Assembly: GCA_031278315.1 (NCBI GenBank)
Contig: JAITKS010000106.1
Location: 1-18,723 of the forward strand
Source of the DNA: Planctomycetaceae bacterium
GTDB lineage: Bacteria; Planctomycetota; Planctomycetia; Pirellulales; Thermoguttaceae
Length of the DNA stretch: 18,723 nucleotides
Direction: 5' to 3'
Shown here: one piece after another, positions 1-7,451 of the stretch
Layout: each line of letters opens with the position of its first letter
Numbering within the stretch: position 1 is the stretch's first letter
Made by a program: the position numbers and the translations under genes
Notes under the pieces: generated by a model
Told to the model about the DNA's origin: nothing
The model's input: the letters and a program-made list of their open reading frames with translations, nothing else
Databases searched by the model: none

Positions 1-54
1 AGCAGGTTTTACTGAATACGCACTTATATCACCGAAATTCATGGTACGGCGCAT
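1..54 (-). CDS. Possible 5' end of an unidentified gene running off the left edge
   Basis: On the minus strand an ATG at 54-52 opens a frame with no stop to the window edge and gives MRRTMNFGDISAYSVKPA; a second in-frame ATG is at 42-40. I do not recognise the protein. Only 18 codons are visible, so coding status rests on the open frame and plausible codon use. It would read in the same direction as the VWA gene at 488-1630, about 430 bp downstream of it. There is no Shine-Dalgarno sequence, which is usual in this window. Confidence 0.25.
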   Translation of the reverse strand, partial: MRRTMNFGDISAYSVKPA

Positions 55-487
55 ATAGAAGTTGTCTTATATTTTTGTGGAAATCTACATTGTTGGCGGC
101 GGTTTGATTTCTTTGCGGATAGATTTTAACCAACATCAAATTTACCATTTTTCTGACTTGTTGTCTATTCCAGCGGGAAGTTGATATGTCGTTAAATTTC
201 GTTCAACGAGATTGAACGATTTGTAATATATCAGCAATTTTTTATTTTGTGATCAAACTCATGATCTTTTTTATCTTTTTTTTCTATCTATGAAATTCAC
301 CGATATTAAAGTCTCATTCATAAAACCTATTTTCCGTAAGTGAGCAAGTTACTCAAACCCAAAAATAATATTAATGTAAGAGCAGTTTAAAAAGTATCGT
401 TATTGATAATTCATTTTTAAACAAAATAGTTACACAATAATTTATGGTCAGTTAGAGCAGCAGATTATTGGTAGAAAACTAACAAAT
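55..487. other. Non-coding gap left of the VWA gene
   Basis: This is 433 bp of AT-rich DNA with no convincing gene. It contains the left copy of a ~105-bp direct repeat (288-393). At about 214-226 there is a short match (TAATATATCAG) to the terminal inverted repeat of the MITE-like elements further right; it could be a remnant or chance. I see no intrinsic terminator for the VWA gene. Confidence 0.6.
288..393. repeat. Left copy of a diverged ~105-bp direct repeat flanking the ExbB/ExbD/VWA cluster
   Basis: It aligns with 4784-4886 in the same orientation. Shared blocks in order are CTATGAAWTTC, ATTTTCCG, TAAGTGAGCA, TCAAAC and TAAGAGCAGTTTAAAAA, with small gaps between them. This copy is downstream of the VWA gene and upstream of the possible gene leaving the left edge. 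The partner is just upstream of the ExbB-like gene. Either a shared promoter or leader, or the bounds of a moved or duplicated segment, would fit. Confidence 0.6.
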
Positions 488-1630
488 TTATAGTTTATCT
501 AATTGGCTGATATTTATGTATCTGTAGTCACCTTTTGTTCGTTCTGCTAGTTCTTTTAATAGTTCTGATTGCGGCGGGACAGAGGTTATTCCAAATTGAA
601 TAACGTTTATTTTTGTTCTACCTGTTTTTCTACATATATCGTCGAGGTTGATATCGAAAACGCCGTCTGTCAGGAAAAAAATAACATCGGGTCTGTATGA
701 AATTGCTTTTAGTAGCGGCGGTAATGGTTTTGTTCCGCCTCCGGCTATAATTCCTTCAATGAAAGTTACGGCGTTATTTTTATTTTTTTTCGTTCCTGCA
801 ACCATCGAACTTCGCCATACGACTTGGTCATAGTCATAAAAAATTATATTGAAACGATGTCTATGATTTAACGATTCAAGAGCTTGTATCAATTCTAATT
901 TAGCGTTAGACAGAGGTTTTCCAATCATGCTGCCGGAGCGATCGAATACGAAAACAAAACTTGAACCTCTTCCGATTGCACCGAATACTTGTAATGTTGC
1001 ATCATTTTGTACTAGTGAAAAGTTGAGATTATTTGTTGTATTTTGTTCAGTGAGTTTATGTGTTAATTTTTCGCCGATGGTTGTTTTATCGGGTTCGATT
1101 GATTTGGTATCAGAAGAGGCTTCTTGTGTATTGTTCGAGGAATTAACTGTATTTGTTTTTACATTTTCGATATTATTTTCTTCGGATAAGACTTTGCTCA
1201 TATTGGCAGACGCAGATTCTGTATTATCGGCAGATTCGGCTCCGTATTCGTTTGGTTGATCTATTTGATTATCGTTACCGCCATTATCGGAATCAGAAGT
1301 AGATACGGCAGCACTTGAACCTGAACTTGACGAATTAGTATCAACACCGCCAGCGTTGGATTGGGAGTTAGAATCATGTTCTGATGTTCCTGTTTGTGCT
1401 AATGTTCCTGTATGGTCGGTATTAGCGGATTGACCAATTTGTTGCGGAAAATTGCTCAAAAAGAGTAACAGCAGCAGAAACAAAAAAATCAAAATTGCTA
1501 TTGTTAAAATAAAATAAATTTTTTTATCTTGTTGTTGATCTTGTTTTTTTTGATATAGCGGTACAGCAATTTTTCGTGCAGTTTTTGTCGAGTGCAATTG
1601 ATTTGGCGATTGTTGTTTTGTATTTGACAT
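488..1630 (-). CDS. Membrane-anchored periplasmic VWA-domain protein
   Basis: The protein is 380 aa. Residues 1-38 are basic and polar and probably cytoplasmic. Residues 39-60 are one strongly hydrophobic membrane segment. Residues 67-210 are a low-complexity Ser/Asn/Gln/Asp linker, and about 215-378 form a von Willebrand factor A domain. The MIDAS metal site is complete: D230-x-S232-x-S234 in FDRSGSM, T300 in GGGTKP and D322 in FLTDG. The positive-inside rule places the VWA domain outside the cytoplasmic membrane, so it could bind a partner through a divalent cation. It is the last of four same-strand genes behind an ExbB-like gene and two ExbD-like genes, 201 bp after the nearer of them, suggesting it is the sensor or effector of that complex. 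The start is the first ATG; there is no ribosome-binding site. The VWA assignment is firm; the role is inferred. Confidence 0.93.
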   Translation of the reverse strand: MSNTKQQSPNQLHSTKTARKIAVPLYQKKQDQQQDKKIYFILTIAILIFLFLLLLLFLSNFPQQIGQSANTDHTGTLAQTGTSEHDSNSQSNAGGVDTNSSSSGSSAAVSTSDSDNGGNDNQIDQPNEYGAESADNTESASANMSKVLSEENNIENVKTNTVNSSNNTQEASSDTKSIEPDKTTIGEKLTHKLTEQNTTNNLNFSLVQNDATLQVFGAIGRGSSFVFVFDRSGSMIGKPLSNAKLELIQALESLNHRHRFNIIFYDYDQVVWRSSMVAGTKKNKNNAVTFIEGIIAGGGTKPLPPLLKAISYRPDVIFFLTDGVFDINLDDICRKTGRTKINVIQFGITSVPPQSELLKELAERTKGDYRYINISQLDKL

Positions 1631-1661
1631 TTTTTTTAATTTGGTTGAAAATTTATAACTA

Positions 1662-1688
1662 TTCTATTGTTCTATTGATATTCTATTG
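1662..1688. repeat. Three copies of TTCTATTG upstream of the VWA gene
   Basis: TTCTATTG occurs at 1662-1669, 1670-1677 and 1681-1688, the first two directly abutting. The copies lie 32-58 bp upstream of the VWA start, in the 201-bp gap to the previous gene. This is one of several unrelated short tandem duplications found only in the gaps of this window. Confidence 0.6.
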
Positions 1689-1831
1689 AATTTTGAAATT
1701 GGTAATTATTGGAGTTGCGGTTAATGATTGGTGTTTTAATATGAAATAGAGATTTATTTTTTTTATATCTTTAATATGTTTTGTAATATTTTTGTAATTA
1801 TGAAATTAAAAATTCAATTGAAATATTGTAA

Positions 1832-2809
1832 TTATTGTACTTGATTTGAACCGCTTTGACCGCTGAAAGTCCAGACGGAGTCGTCGCTTGATGGTTTCAA
1901 GCTGTATTCAAAACCTGATTTTATCAAAATATCCCGGACGATATAAAACTGGTCGGCTGAATCGCCGTAAACTATAATTGTTATGTAAACTTTTTTTGTG
2001 TTATAAGGTTGTAAAATTTTTTGGATTGAATTTTTTGATTTATCAGTTGTATCAACGGCGACTCCGCAGTCTGATTTTGGTGTTCCTAATTGTTCGTTAC
2101 CGGGTGATTCAAAATCGTTACGTGAACTCGCATCATAAAGACGATTAAATCGTAAAATCAAATAAGCGGATTGTACTGTTTTGGATTCATGCAGCTTGGG
2201 CAAATAAATTGTTTCTTTTCGGGTTTCGGCTATGTATTGTTTCGGACTATTTTCTTTTTGTGTAATTTGTTGTGACAAATTAGCGATTTCGTTTTGTTTA
2301 TTATCATTGGATTGTTTTTTAGCTAGATTTTCAGATTGTTGTTTTTGAATTTGTTGTGTGAAATCGTTTATTTCGTTTTCAACTGATTGATTATTTGTTG
2401 CAATAATTTTAATTTGATTGTCGAGTTGTATATTTTCGTTTTTTTGTTTATTCAATTGGCGGATTAAGTCAGTTTTTTTTAATTCGGAATTATTTTTTAT
2501 TTTTTTGAGTTGTTCATAATTTGTGTTTAGATATTTTTCGTTATTGTTTTGTGATGAGGTTTGGTAATCTGTGGTGTTTTTGTGTAATGTTGTTGCGAGT
2601 TGAATATCGGCGGTGAGTTGTTCGATTTTTTCTTGTAATTCGATTATTGTTTCAGGCGATGGATTTTCCGATTGTTCGATAATGTCTTCGGTTTGACGAA
2701 TTTGAACGGCAACTAATATTGCAATCAGCAGGATACCGCCGAATGTATTACAAACGGTATCTAAAAAAAACTCTAAACTTGATTGCGATGAGTTCTTACG
2801 TCGTTTCAT
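1832..2809 (-). CDS. ExbD/MotB-like single-anchor coiled-coil protein, copy 1
   Basis: The protein is 325 aa. It has a short basic N-terminus (MKRRKNSSQS), then one membrane segment at about 18-37 that begins with an acidic residue, D17, in FFLDTVCNTFGG. Residues about 53-185 are Gln/Asn/Lys-rich with heptad-like spacing and should form a long coiled coil. The C-terminal part (about 212-315) ends in a strand-helix-strand pattern, VYITIIVYGD followed by FYIVRDILIKSGFEY, that recalls the ExbD periplasmic fold. Known ExbD and MotB proteins carry a proton-binding Asp at the start of their only membrane helix; D17 sits in that position. No OmpA-type peptidoglycan-binding domain is seen. The gene is 44 bp after its apparent paralogue (2854-3726), and both follow an ExbB-like gene. 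It is probably the moving rod of an ion-driven stator. The ExbD relationship is inferred from architecture. Confidence 0.8.
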   Translation of the reverse strand: MKRRKNSSQSSLEFFLDTVCNTFGGILLIAILVAVQIRQTEDIIEQSENPSPETIIELQEKIEQLTADIQLATTLHKNTTDYQTSSQNNNEKYLNTNYEQLKKIKNNSELKKTDLIRQLNKQKNENIQLDNQIKIIATNNQSVENEINDFTQQIQKQQSENLAKKQSNDNKQNEIANLSQQITQKENSPKQYIAETRKETIYLPKLHESKTVQSAYLILRFNRLYDASSRNDFESPGNEQLGTPKSDCGVAVDTTDKSKNSIQKILQPYNTKKVYITIIVYGDSADQFYIVRDILIKSGFEYSLKPSSDDSVWTFSGQSGSNQVQ

Positions 2810-2853
2810 ATTAAGGGGATTTTTTAACTAAAGTAAGTTTTTATTGTGATATA

Positions 2854-3726
2854 TTACATCGTGTTATTTATTAAATTTGTTTTTTCGCCGATTACTTGGT
2901 AGCCTATATCGAAGCCTTTAGATTTAATGCGGTCAACAATTTCTTTGTATCGTCCGAATCGGGACGGGCGAAAATAAATGATAAAATGATCTGTTGATTT
3001 ATTGCATGAATCCAGCCAATTATAAAATGCTGATTGAGATGTAAATTTTTTAGCAATTGAACCGTCGGTAGGAATAATTTCTAATCCGTCTTGACCGTAA
3101 ACGCAAAGGAAAGCTTTTTTATCTGCTTTTTTTTGTATCGAGACAAGAAGCTGCGGCGGAACAGCTGCAGTGATTTCATCGTCTAATTGTTGATTTTTTA
3201 ATGTCAATTCGTCGGCGGTTGTTTGTAATTGTTTTTCTTGTTTTGACAATTCATCTTTTTCAATTTTTAGTTTATCGAGTTGTTCTTTCATTTGTTTAAT
3301 TTGTTTTTTGCTGTCGAAAGTTGATTTTATTTTCAGATCATTTTTTAAGTTTTCGGTACGTTTTTTTTCGTTTTGGATTTCATTATTTAGTTTGTTACAT
3401 TCGGTGTCGATTCGTTTTGTTGTTGCGATTACGGCATCGATTTGATTTTTAATTTGCGGCGTAACGACAGATTCCAGTTTTGTCTGATGTTGTTGTGTGA
3501 TTTCTTTTTGAATTTCTTGTAATGCGGAATTTAGAGATTCTATTTTTTGTTGTAATTGCCGAGCTGATACAGTTGCAGCGGAATGATTGGGCGAAGAAGA
3601 CGGCGGTTGAGTTATGAGTTTTAAAATCAGCAACAGCGTAATCAAAATCACAATGCCGACTACAGACATTATGACATCTTGAAACGAAAAAAGTGAAATC
3701 GGGGATTCTCGTCTTTTACGCCGCAT
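2854..3726 (-). CDS. ExbD/MotB-like single-anchor coiled-coil protein, copy 2
   Basis: The protein is 290 aa. A basic N-terminus (MRRKRRESPI) precedes a membrane segment at about 18-38 that starts at D17 in SFQDVIMSVVG. Residues about 54-186 are charged and heptad-like, a long coiled coil. A compact C-terminal domain (about 190-282) contains AFLCVYGQDGLEI and HFIIYFRPSRFGRYKEIV followed by GFDIGYQVIG, again strand-helix-strand like ExbD. Copies 1 and 2 both show S11-L12-x-x-F15-x-D17 at the same residue numbers. They are therefore probably paralogues that act together, though their membrane faces differ (VCNTFGG against VIMSVVG). The gene is 131 bp after the ExbB-like gene and 44 bp before copy 1, on the same strand. 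Assignment is by architecture and context, so the exact family is less certain than the stator role. Confidence 0.8.
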   Translation of the reverse strand: MRRKRRESPISLFSFQDVIMSVVGIVILITLLLILKLITQPPSSSPNHSAATVSARQLQQKIESLNSALQEIQKEITQQHQTKLESVVTPQIKNQIDAVIATTKRIDTECNKLNNEIQNEKKRTENLKNDLKIKSTFDSKKQIKQMKEQLDKLKIEKDELSKQEKQLQTTADELTLKNQQLDDEITAAVPPQLLVSIQKKADKKAFLCVYGQDGLEIIPTDGSIAKKFTSQSAFYNWLDSCNKSTDHFIIYFRPSRFGRYKEIVDRIKSKGFDIGYQVIGEKTNLINNTM

Positions 3727-3769
3727 TGTTTATTTCAAAAAAAGTTTAGTTTCAATGAGATTAATAATT

Positions 3770-3795
3770 TATCAAGTTTCATTTAGTATCAAGTT
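3770..3795. repeat. Short direct repeat TATCAAGTT, period 17
   Basis: TATCAAGTT occurs at 3770-3778 and 3787-3795, in the 131-bp gap between the ExbB-like gene and ExbD-like copy 2. It is another example of the gap-restricted duplications. Confidence 0.4.
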
Positions 3796-3857
3796 CGAGT
3801 ATTTTTTCGTTTGTGTTTTGTGATATTTTTTTTGATATTGAATAGTTGCAATTTTTT

Positions 3858-4709
3858 TTATGATTTTTGTTCTTCGTTACGATAATTCGGCATTCTTAGG
3901 TGTGCGACGATATTTTGACTGCAATATTCTGAGCATGCGATTAGTAATTCATCTTCTGATTTTTTCATTGCGGTTGCTAACAGATGTAAAGTGAGTGCGA
4001 ATATTAAAGCGACGAGAGTTGTTTCAAAAGCTGTTGCCAAGCCGCCTGTAACTGATTGCAGCGATGTTGTCAAAGCTGATGTATTTGCGCCGTTTGCGAG
4101 AACGTTACCGAATATTCCGATTGCTTTCGATAAACCTTCGACCGTTCCAATAAATCCGAGAACGGGAATTGCCCATAAAAAACCGTTTAGCAACGAGTAC
4201 GATGTTTCAACGGATTCAATATCTTGTTCGTTGTAAGATCGTAAAATATCTCCAACATCTGAAATCATGCCGATATTTTTCAAGTTAGCTAAAGCACCGA
4301 CTATTCGGTTGAATAAAAAAAAATATTTTGGCTGTTCGATTTGATCGTTAATATTGCGTAAAATTTGATCGACTGTATTAGGTGAAAGAACGAAATCGAG
4401 ATCAGGCGGGAGGATTTTTATTTTGAGTGTTTTTTTTTGTAAATTTATTTTTGACCATTTTAGCAGTAGAATAAACAAGCTCCAGAAAGCGAGAAATACC
4501 ATTGCGAAAGGAGTCATTCCGCGTTGTGTAAACATTGCTGTAAACCAATTAGTTGGCAGAACATACAAAATCGTGTAAAAGCAAACTGTGCAAACTGCGG
4601 CAAGTATTGCGCAAAATGTCGAGTTGACATTAGTAAATCTAGCACCGCGAAAGCCAAGACGTTGTTCAATATCTAATCGAGACCAAGATAAACGTGAATC
4701 GGATGTCAT
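3858..4709 (-). CDS. MotA/TolQ/ExbB-type proton-channel family protein
   Basis: The protein is 283 aa with probable membrane segments at about 31-51, 66-86, 173-200 and 223-246. The last two carry the family signature: PVLGFIGTVEGLSKAI (182-197) and TGGLATAFETTLVALIFAL (221-239). Proteins of this family form the ion-conducting pentamer around a dimer of ExbD, TolR or MotB and convert proton or sodium flow into movement of the periplasmic partner. The cytoplasmic loop (about 88-170) is short compared with flagellar MotA, favouring the ExbB/TolQ or a planctomycete-specific subgroup. It is the first gene of the cluster and is followed by two ExbD-like genes and a VWA gene. No TonB, Tol-Pal or flagellar gene is visible, so the conventional roles are not supported here. 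There is no Shine-Dalgarno sequence before the ATG. Confidence 0.9.
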   Translation of the reverse strand: MTSDSRLSWSRLDIEQRLGFRGARFTNVNSTFCAILAAVCTVCFYTILYVLPTNWFTAMFTQRGMTPFAMVFLAFWSLFILLLKWSKINLQKKTLKIKILPPDLDFVLSPNTVDQILRNINDQIEQPKYFFLFNRIVGALANLKNIGMISDVGDILRSYNEQDIESVETSYSLLNGFLWAIPVLGFIGTVEGLSKAIGIFGNVLANGANTSALTTSLQSVTGGLATAFETTLVALIFALTLHLLATAMKKSEDELLIACSEYCSQNIVAHLRMPNYRNEEQKS

Positions 4710-4783
4710 AACATTATTTTTTTGTTAGTAGTTTTGTGAAATATTGAATATTGATACGCAATGTCAATATTTATGCGCAATGT

Positions 4784-4886
4784 CTATGAATTTCGTGATA
4801 TAAATGATGTTCATCAAAAGCTTAATTTTCCGAGATAAGTGAGCAGGAAGTTCAAACTGAAAGTTAAAATAAGAGCAGTTTAAAAA
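4784..4886. repeat. Right copy of the diverged ~105-bp direct repeat
   Basis: This is the partner of 288-393 and has the same orientation. It ends with the identical block TAAGAGCAGTTTAAAAA (4870-4886). Read on the minus strand it lies 75-177 bp upstream of the ExbB-like start, where a promoter or leader would be expected. Confidence 0.6.
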
Positions 4887-5021
4887 TTCTCTGAAATATT
4901 ATTAAAATCGGTAATATATTCAACATACTTGAAAATTTAGTTTTTGTTCTTTGGTGATATAAACAAAATTTGTAGTTATTTTAATAATTTTTCATTATAT
5001 TCTGCGTGTTCCGTATCTAAG

Positions 5022-5101
5022 TAAAATACAGAATAAATAAAATACAGGATTTAACGCAACATATTCAATAAATGTTTATTCTTTTAGTTTGTTCTTTTAG
5101 T
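5022..5101. repeat. Two neighbouring short direct repeats downstream of the LarE-like gene
   Basis: TAAAATACAG occurs at 5022-5031 and 5038-5047 (period 16). TTCTTTTAGT occurs at 5079-5088 and 5092-5101 (period 13). Both pairs lie just beyond the stop of the LarE-like gene. Confidence 0.5.
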
Positions 5102-5119
5102 CTGCCCTTTTACATTTTT

Positions 5120-5944
5120 TTATATTGTTACGATTGGAAGAGATTCGTTCATGCTTCCTGTTCTGTAACCTATTATGTCGATTGATACATAAGTGAATCC
5201 GATTTCTTTGAATTTTTTATAAATATCTTTGCATAAGATTTTTTCAGTTAAGAGTAAATTCATTCCTGCGTCGTCGGTTTCGATTCTTGCTAGATTTCCA
5301 TGAAACCTTACGCGTACTTGTTTCAATCCGGCGTCAAGCAGAATTTGTTCAGCTTTATCAATCATGTTCAAACGTTCTCTTGAAATTTCCTCACCATATT
5401 GAAACCTTGAAGCAAGACATGCGAAACTTTGTTTATCCCAAGTCGGCAATCCCAGCTCGTTTGATAATTGTCTGATCTCTTTTTTAGTCAGCTTAAATTT
5501 TCGTAACGGACTTAAAATACCAAATTCTGCAACGGCTTGTAATCCTGGTCTATAATCACCTTCATCGTCAGCATTTGAGCCTTCGGCAATATGTTTAATT
5601 TCTCGAAGATTAGCAATTTGACGTATTTTTGTAAATAACCCGCTTTTGCAAAGATAACATCGATTCAAAGGATTATTTGAAAAACCGTCAATATCGAGTT
5701 CTTCTGATTCGACTATAATATGTTCGATTCCATATTGCCGTGTAAATTCTTGCGCTGTATTGAGTTCACGTTGCGGAAAACTACAAGATCGTGCCGTTAC
5801 TGCCAATGTATTCGATTTCAAAATATCAAATGATAAACGTAAAAGAAATGTCGAATCGACACCGCCGGAAAATGCAACAACAAGTTGTCCAAGACCGCGA
5901 ATATAATCTTGTAAAGCGGAATATTTTAATTCTAGATCAGTCAT
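5120..5944 (-). CDS. larE: LarE-type ATP-dependent sulfur transferase
   Basis: The protein is 274 aa, normal for the family. It has an N-terminal PP-loop AMP-forming domain with S26-G-G-V-D-S31. Typical LarE features follow: NPLNRCYLCK with C96 and C99, EGSNADDEGDYRPGLQA (121-137), ACLASRFQYG with C176, VRVRFHG with R211 and R213, and IGYRTGSMNE near the C-terminus. LarE activates the pyridinium carboxylates made by LarB and inserts sulfur during synthesis of the nickel-pincer cofactor of lactate racemase and related enzymes. In the Lactobacillus enzyme C176 is the sacrificial sulfur donor, and the equivalent Cys is present. The additional C96-x2-C99 pair could mean the variant in which three Cys bind an iron-sulfur cluster, so sulfur need not come from the protein itself. 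No larA, larB or larC is in view. The next gene upstream is a GT4 glycosyltransferase ending 116 bp away on the same strand. Confidence 0.88.
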   Translation of the reverse strand: MTDLELKYSALQDYIRGLGQLVVAFSGGVDSTFLLRLSFDILKSNTLAVTARSCSFPQRELNTAQEFTRQYGIEHIIVESEELDIDGFSNNPLNRCYLCKSGLFTKIRQIANLREIKHIAEGSNADDEGDYRPGLQAVAEFGILSPLRKFKLTKKEIRQLSNELGLPTWDKQSFACLASRFQYGEEISRERLNMIDKAEQILLDAGLKQVRVRFHGNLARIETDDAGMNLLLTEKILCKDIYKKFKEIGFTYVSIDIIGYRTGSMNESLPIVTI

Positions 5945-6060
5945 AAAAACTTAAATTAATTACTAAAAATCAATAATGATTACCATGTCTCGACTATTCA
6001 ATGACGCATATAAGACAACATATAAAATACACGGATGATAATTTTTTTATTTCTTGTTTT

Positions 6061-7281
6061 TTATTTTTTGTTTTTTGTTTGAAAGAAATCAATAGCTTTA
6101 TTCCATGCCGATTCTACCATTGGTGAAATTTTACTCCAGTCGTATTGTTCATCAACTATTTTGCGTCCGTTTTCGACTAACATATTTCTTATTTTTTGAT
6201 TTTCTAATAGATGTACACATTTTTTTGCGAACTCAACATTCGAGTCAGCGATTTCGATATTTACATTAGGTTGCACATTTAATCCTTCTGCGCCGATAGT
6301 TGTCGATAACACGGGTACTTTTGCAGCAAACGCTTCAAGGATTTTTAATCTTGAACCTCCGGCAATTCGAAGCGGCACGACTTCCAACGCTGCCGTTTTG
6401 AGCGGTACACGAACATCTTCAACCGAACCCGTAAATGACACTTTGTCCGAACTAAATCTCAAAAGCCAATCCGGCGGATTGCGTCCAATTACCTGAAACA
6501 CCGCCGCTGAATTTAACTCAAGTATCAACGGAAAAATCTCTCGTAAAAAATATAACACGGCATCCTGATTGACATGCGTATCCATCGAACCGCAATAAAC
6601 AATTTTATCGTTAATTGGAGTATTTTCAATTTCGTCATAGTAAGAAATATTTACACCATTCGGAATAATACAAACTCGATTCATTCCGAACTCTTTTTCT
6701 ATGAGTTGTAAATCTTCGTAAGATACAGCCGATAAATAGTCAATTTTCGGATAGAATTTTTTTTCAAATTGATACATTTTTATCCACTCATGCAAGCCGA
6801 GTAATTTCTTAAACGGATTTTGAATTGCATGATAGAATCTTTTCCACGAAAGATATTCAACATTATGAGTACAAACAAATACCGGTACAGTTTTAATATA
6901 CTGACAATAAACCGCATAGTGCGACCATTCAATATGTACAAGATCAAATTTATGATTCTCCAGTAACCGCTTGACCGCATTGGCATAATCAGTTGACGTA
7001 TGCCGCCGCACGGAAATCGGTAATCTATCAAATAACGCAGGAAAACAACCAAGAATAATTGAAGGAATAGAACTATATATATTCGGACGCGGTACACATA
7101 TTACTTCAAATCCGGCAGCTTGCATTTTTTGCAATTGGTCTTGATCAACTTCACCAAGTTGATTGACAAGATACGTTATAGAATGACAAGACACAAGAGG
7201 TAAAAGAAGCTCCATTGTACGTATCGACTTGCCGGAATTACAAACCGACGGCAGCCATTCATCGAGTACAAGTATTTTCAT
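6061..7281 (-). CDS. GT4-family glycosyltransferase (GT-B fold)
   Basis: The protein is 406 aa. Residues 1-215 form an N-terminal Rossmann half beginning MKILVLDEWLP with a Gly-containing acceptor loop (CNSGKSIRT, 14-22). Residues about 220-395 form the donor half with IVYCGSMD (227-234), FQVIGRNP (262-269) and VSFTGSVEDV (281-290). The signature VPLRIAGGSRLKILEAFA (302-319) holds the usual Arg, Lys and Glu (R311, K313, E316) that contact the nucleotide-sugar phosphates and ribose. Such retaining enzymes transfer sugars in exopolysaccharide, LPS or glycoprotein synthesis; donor and acceptor cannot be told from sequence alone. There is no signal peptide, so it acts at the cytoplasmic face. It lies between the GNAT-type gene (170 bp upstream) and larE (116 bp downstream), all on the minus strand. 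These gaps are long for a tight operon. The first in-frame ATG is taken as start. Confidence 0.9.
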   Translation of the reverse strand: MKILVLDEWLPSVCNSGKSIRTMELLLPLVSCHSITYLVNQLGEVDQDQLQKMQAAGFEVICVPRPNIYSSIPSIILGCFPALFDRLPISVRRHTSTDYANAVKRLLENHKFDLVHIEWSHYAVYCQYIKTVPVFVCTHNVEYLSWKRFYHAIQNPFKKLLGLHEWIKMYQFEKKFYPKIDYLSAVSYEDLQLIEKEFGMNRVCIIPNGVNISYYDEIENTPINDKIVYCGSMDTHVNQDAVLYFLREIFPLILELNSAAVFQVIGRNPPDWLLRFSSDKVSFTGSVEDVRVPLKTAALEVVPLRIAGGSRLKILEAFAAKVPVLSTTIGAEGLNVQPNVNIEIADSNVEFAKKCVHLLENQKIRNMLVENGRKIVDEQYDWSKISPMVESAWNKAIDFFQTKNKK

Positions 7282-7388
7282 TTTATAAAAATTTAAACTG
7301 TTCGCACCTTAAATTTCGGTTAGAGCTGACCTGATTACTCTCAAAATGTGACTTTTTAATGAATAGCTTTCGAACCTCCAAAAATCAT

Positions 7389-7400
7389 AGTACGAGTTGT
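7389..7400. repeat. 12-bp inverted repeat flanking the GNAT-type gene, left arm
   Basis: AGTACGAGTTGT at 7389-7400 has its exact reverse complement at 8606-8617. On the right side the match continues as ATATACAACTCGTACT, which also mirrors the unit of the adjacent 11-bp array. The two arms enclose the acyltransferase gene closely. Confidence 0.5.
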
Positions 7401-7444
7401 GAATTGTATATGAGTTGTATATGAGTTGTATATGAATTGTATAT
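7401..7444. repeat. Four tandem copies of an 11-bp unit, GARTTGTATAT
   Basis: Units are at 7401-7411, 7412-7422, 7423-7433 and 7434-7444. The outer two read GAATTGTATAT and the inner two GAGTTGTATAT. The array lies eight bases beyond the stop codon of the GNAT-type gene, in the gap before the glycosyltransferase. Four near-exact head-to-tail copies suggest recent slippage. Confidence 0.9.
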
Positions 7445-7451
7445 GAATTTT

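Larger units (their letters stand above)
4710..5119. other. Non-coding gap between the LarE-like gene and the ExbB-like gene
   Basis: This 410-bp gap has no coding sequence that I can support. It holds the right copy of the ~105-bp repeat (4784-4886) and three local duplications: CGCAATGTC at 4757 and 4776, TAAAATACAG at 5022 and 5038, and TTCTTTTAGT at 5079 and 5092. The promoter of the ExbB/ExbD/VWA cluster should lie here on the minus strand, but I cannot pick convincing -35 and -10 boxes from such AT-rich sequence. Confidence 0.6.

Noticed and set aside
488..4709. Zorya-type (ZorAB) anti-phage system
   Set aside because: ZorB carries an OmpA-like peptidoglycan-binding domain and ZorC, ZorD or ZorE would be expected nearby. 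Neither is present, and the VWA protein is periplasmic rather than a cytoplasmic effector.
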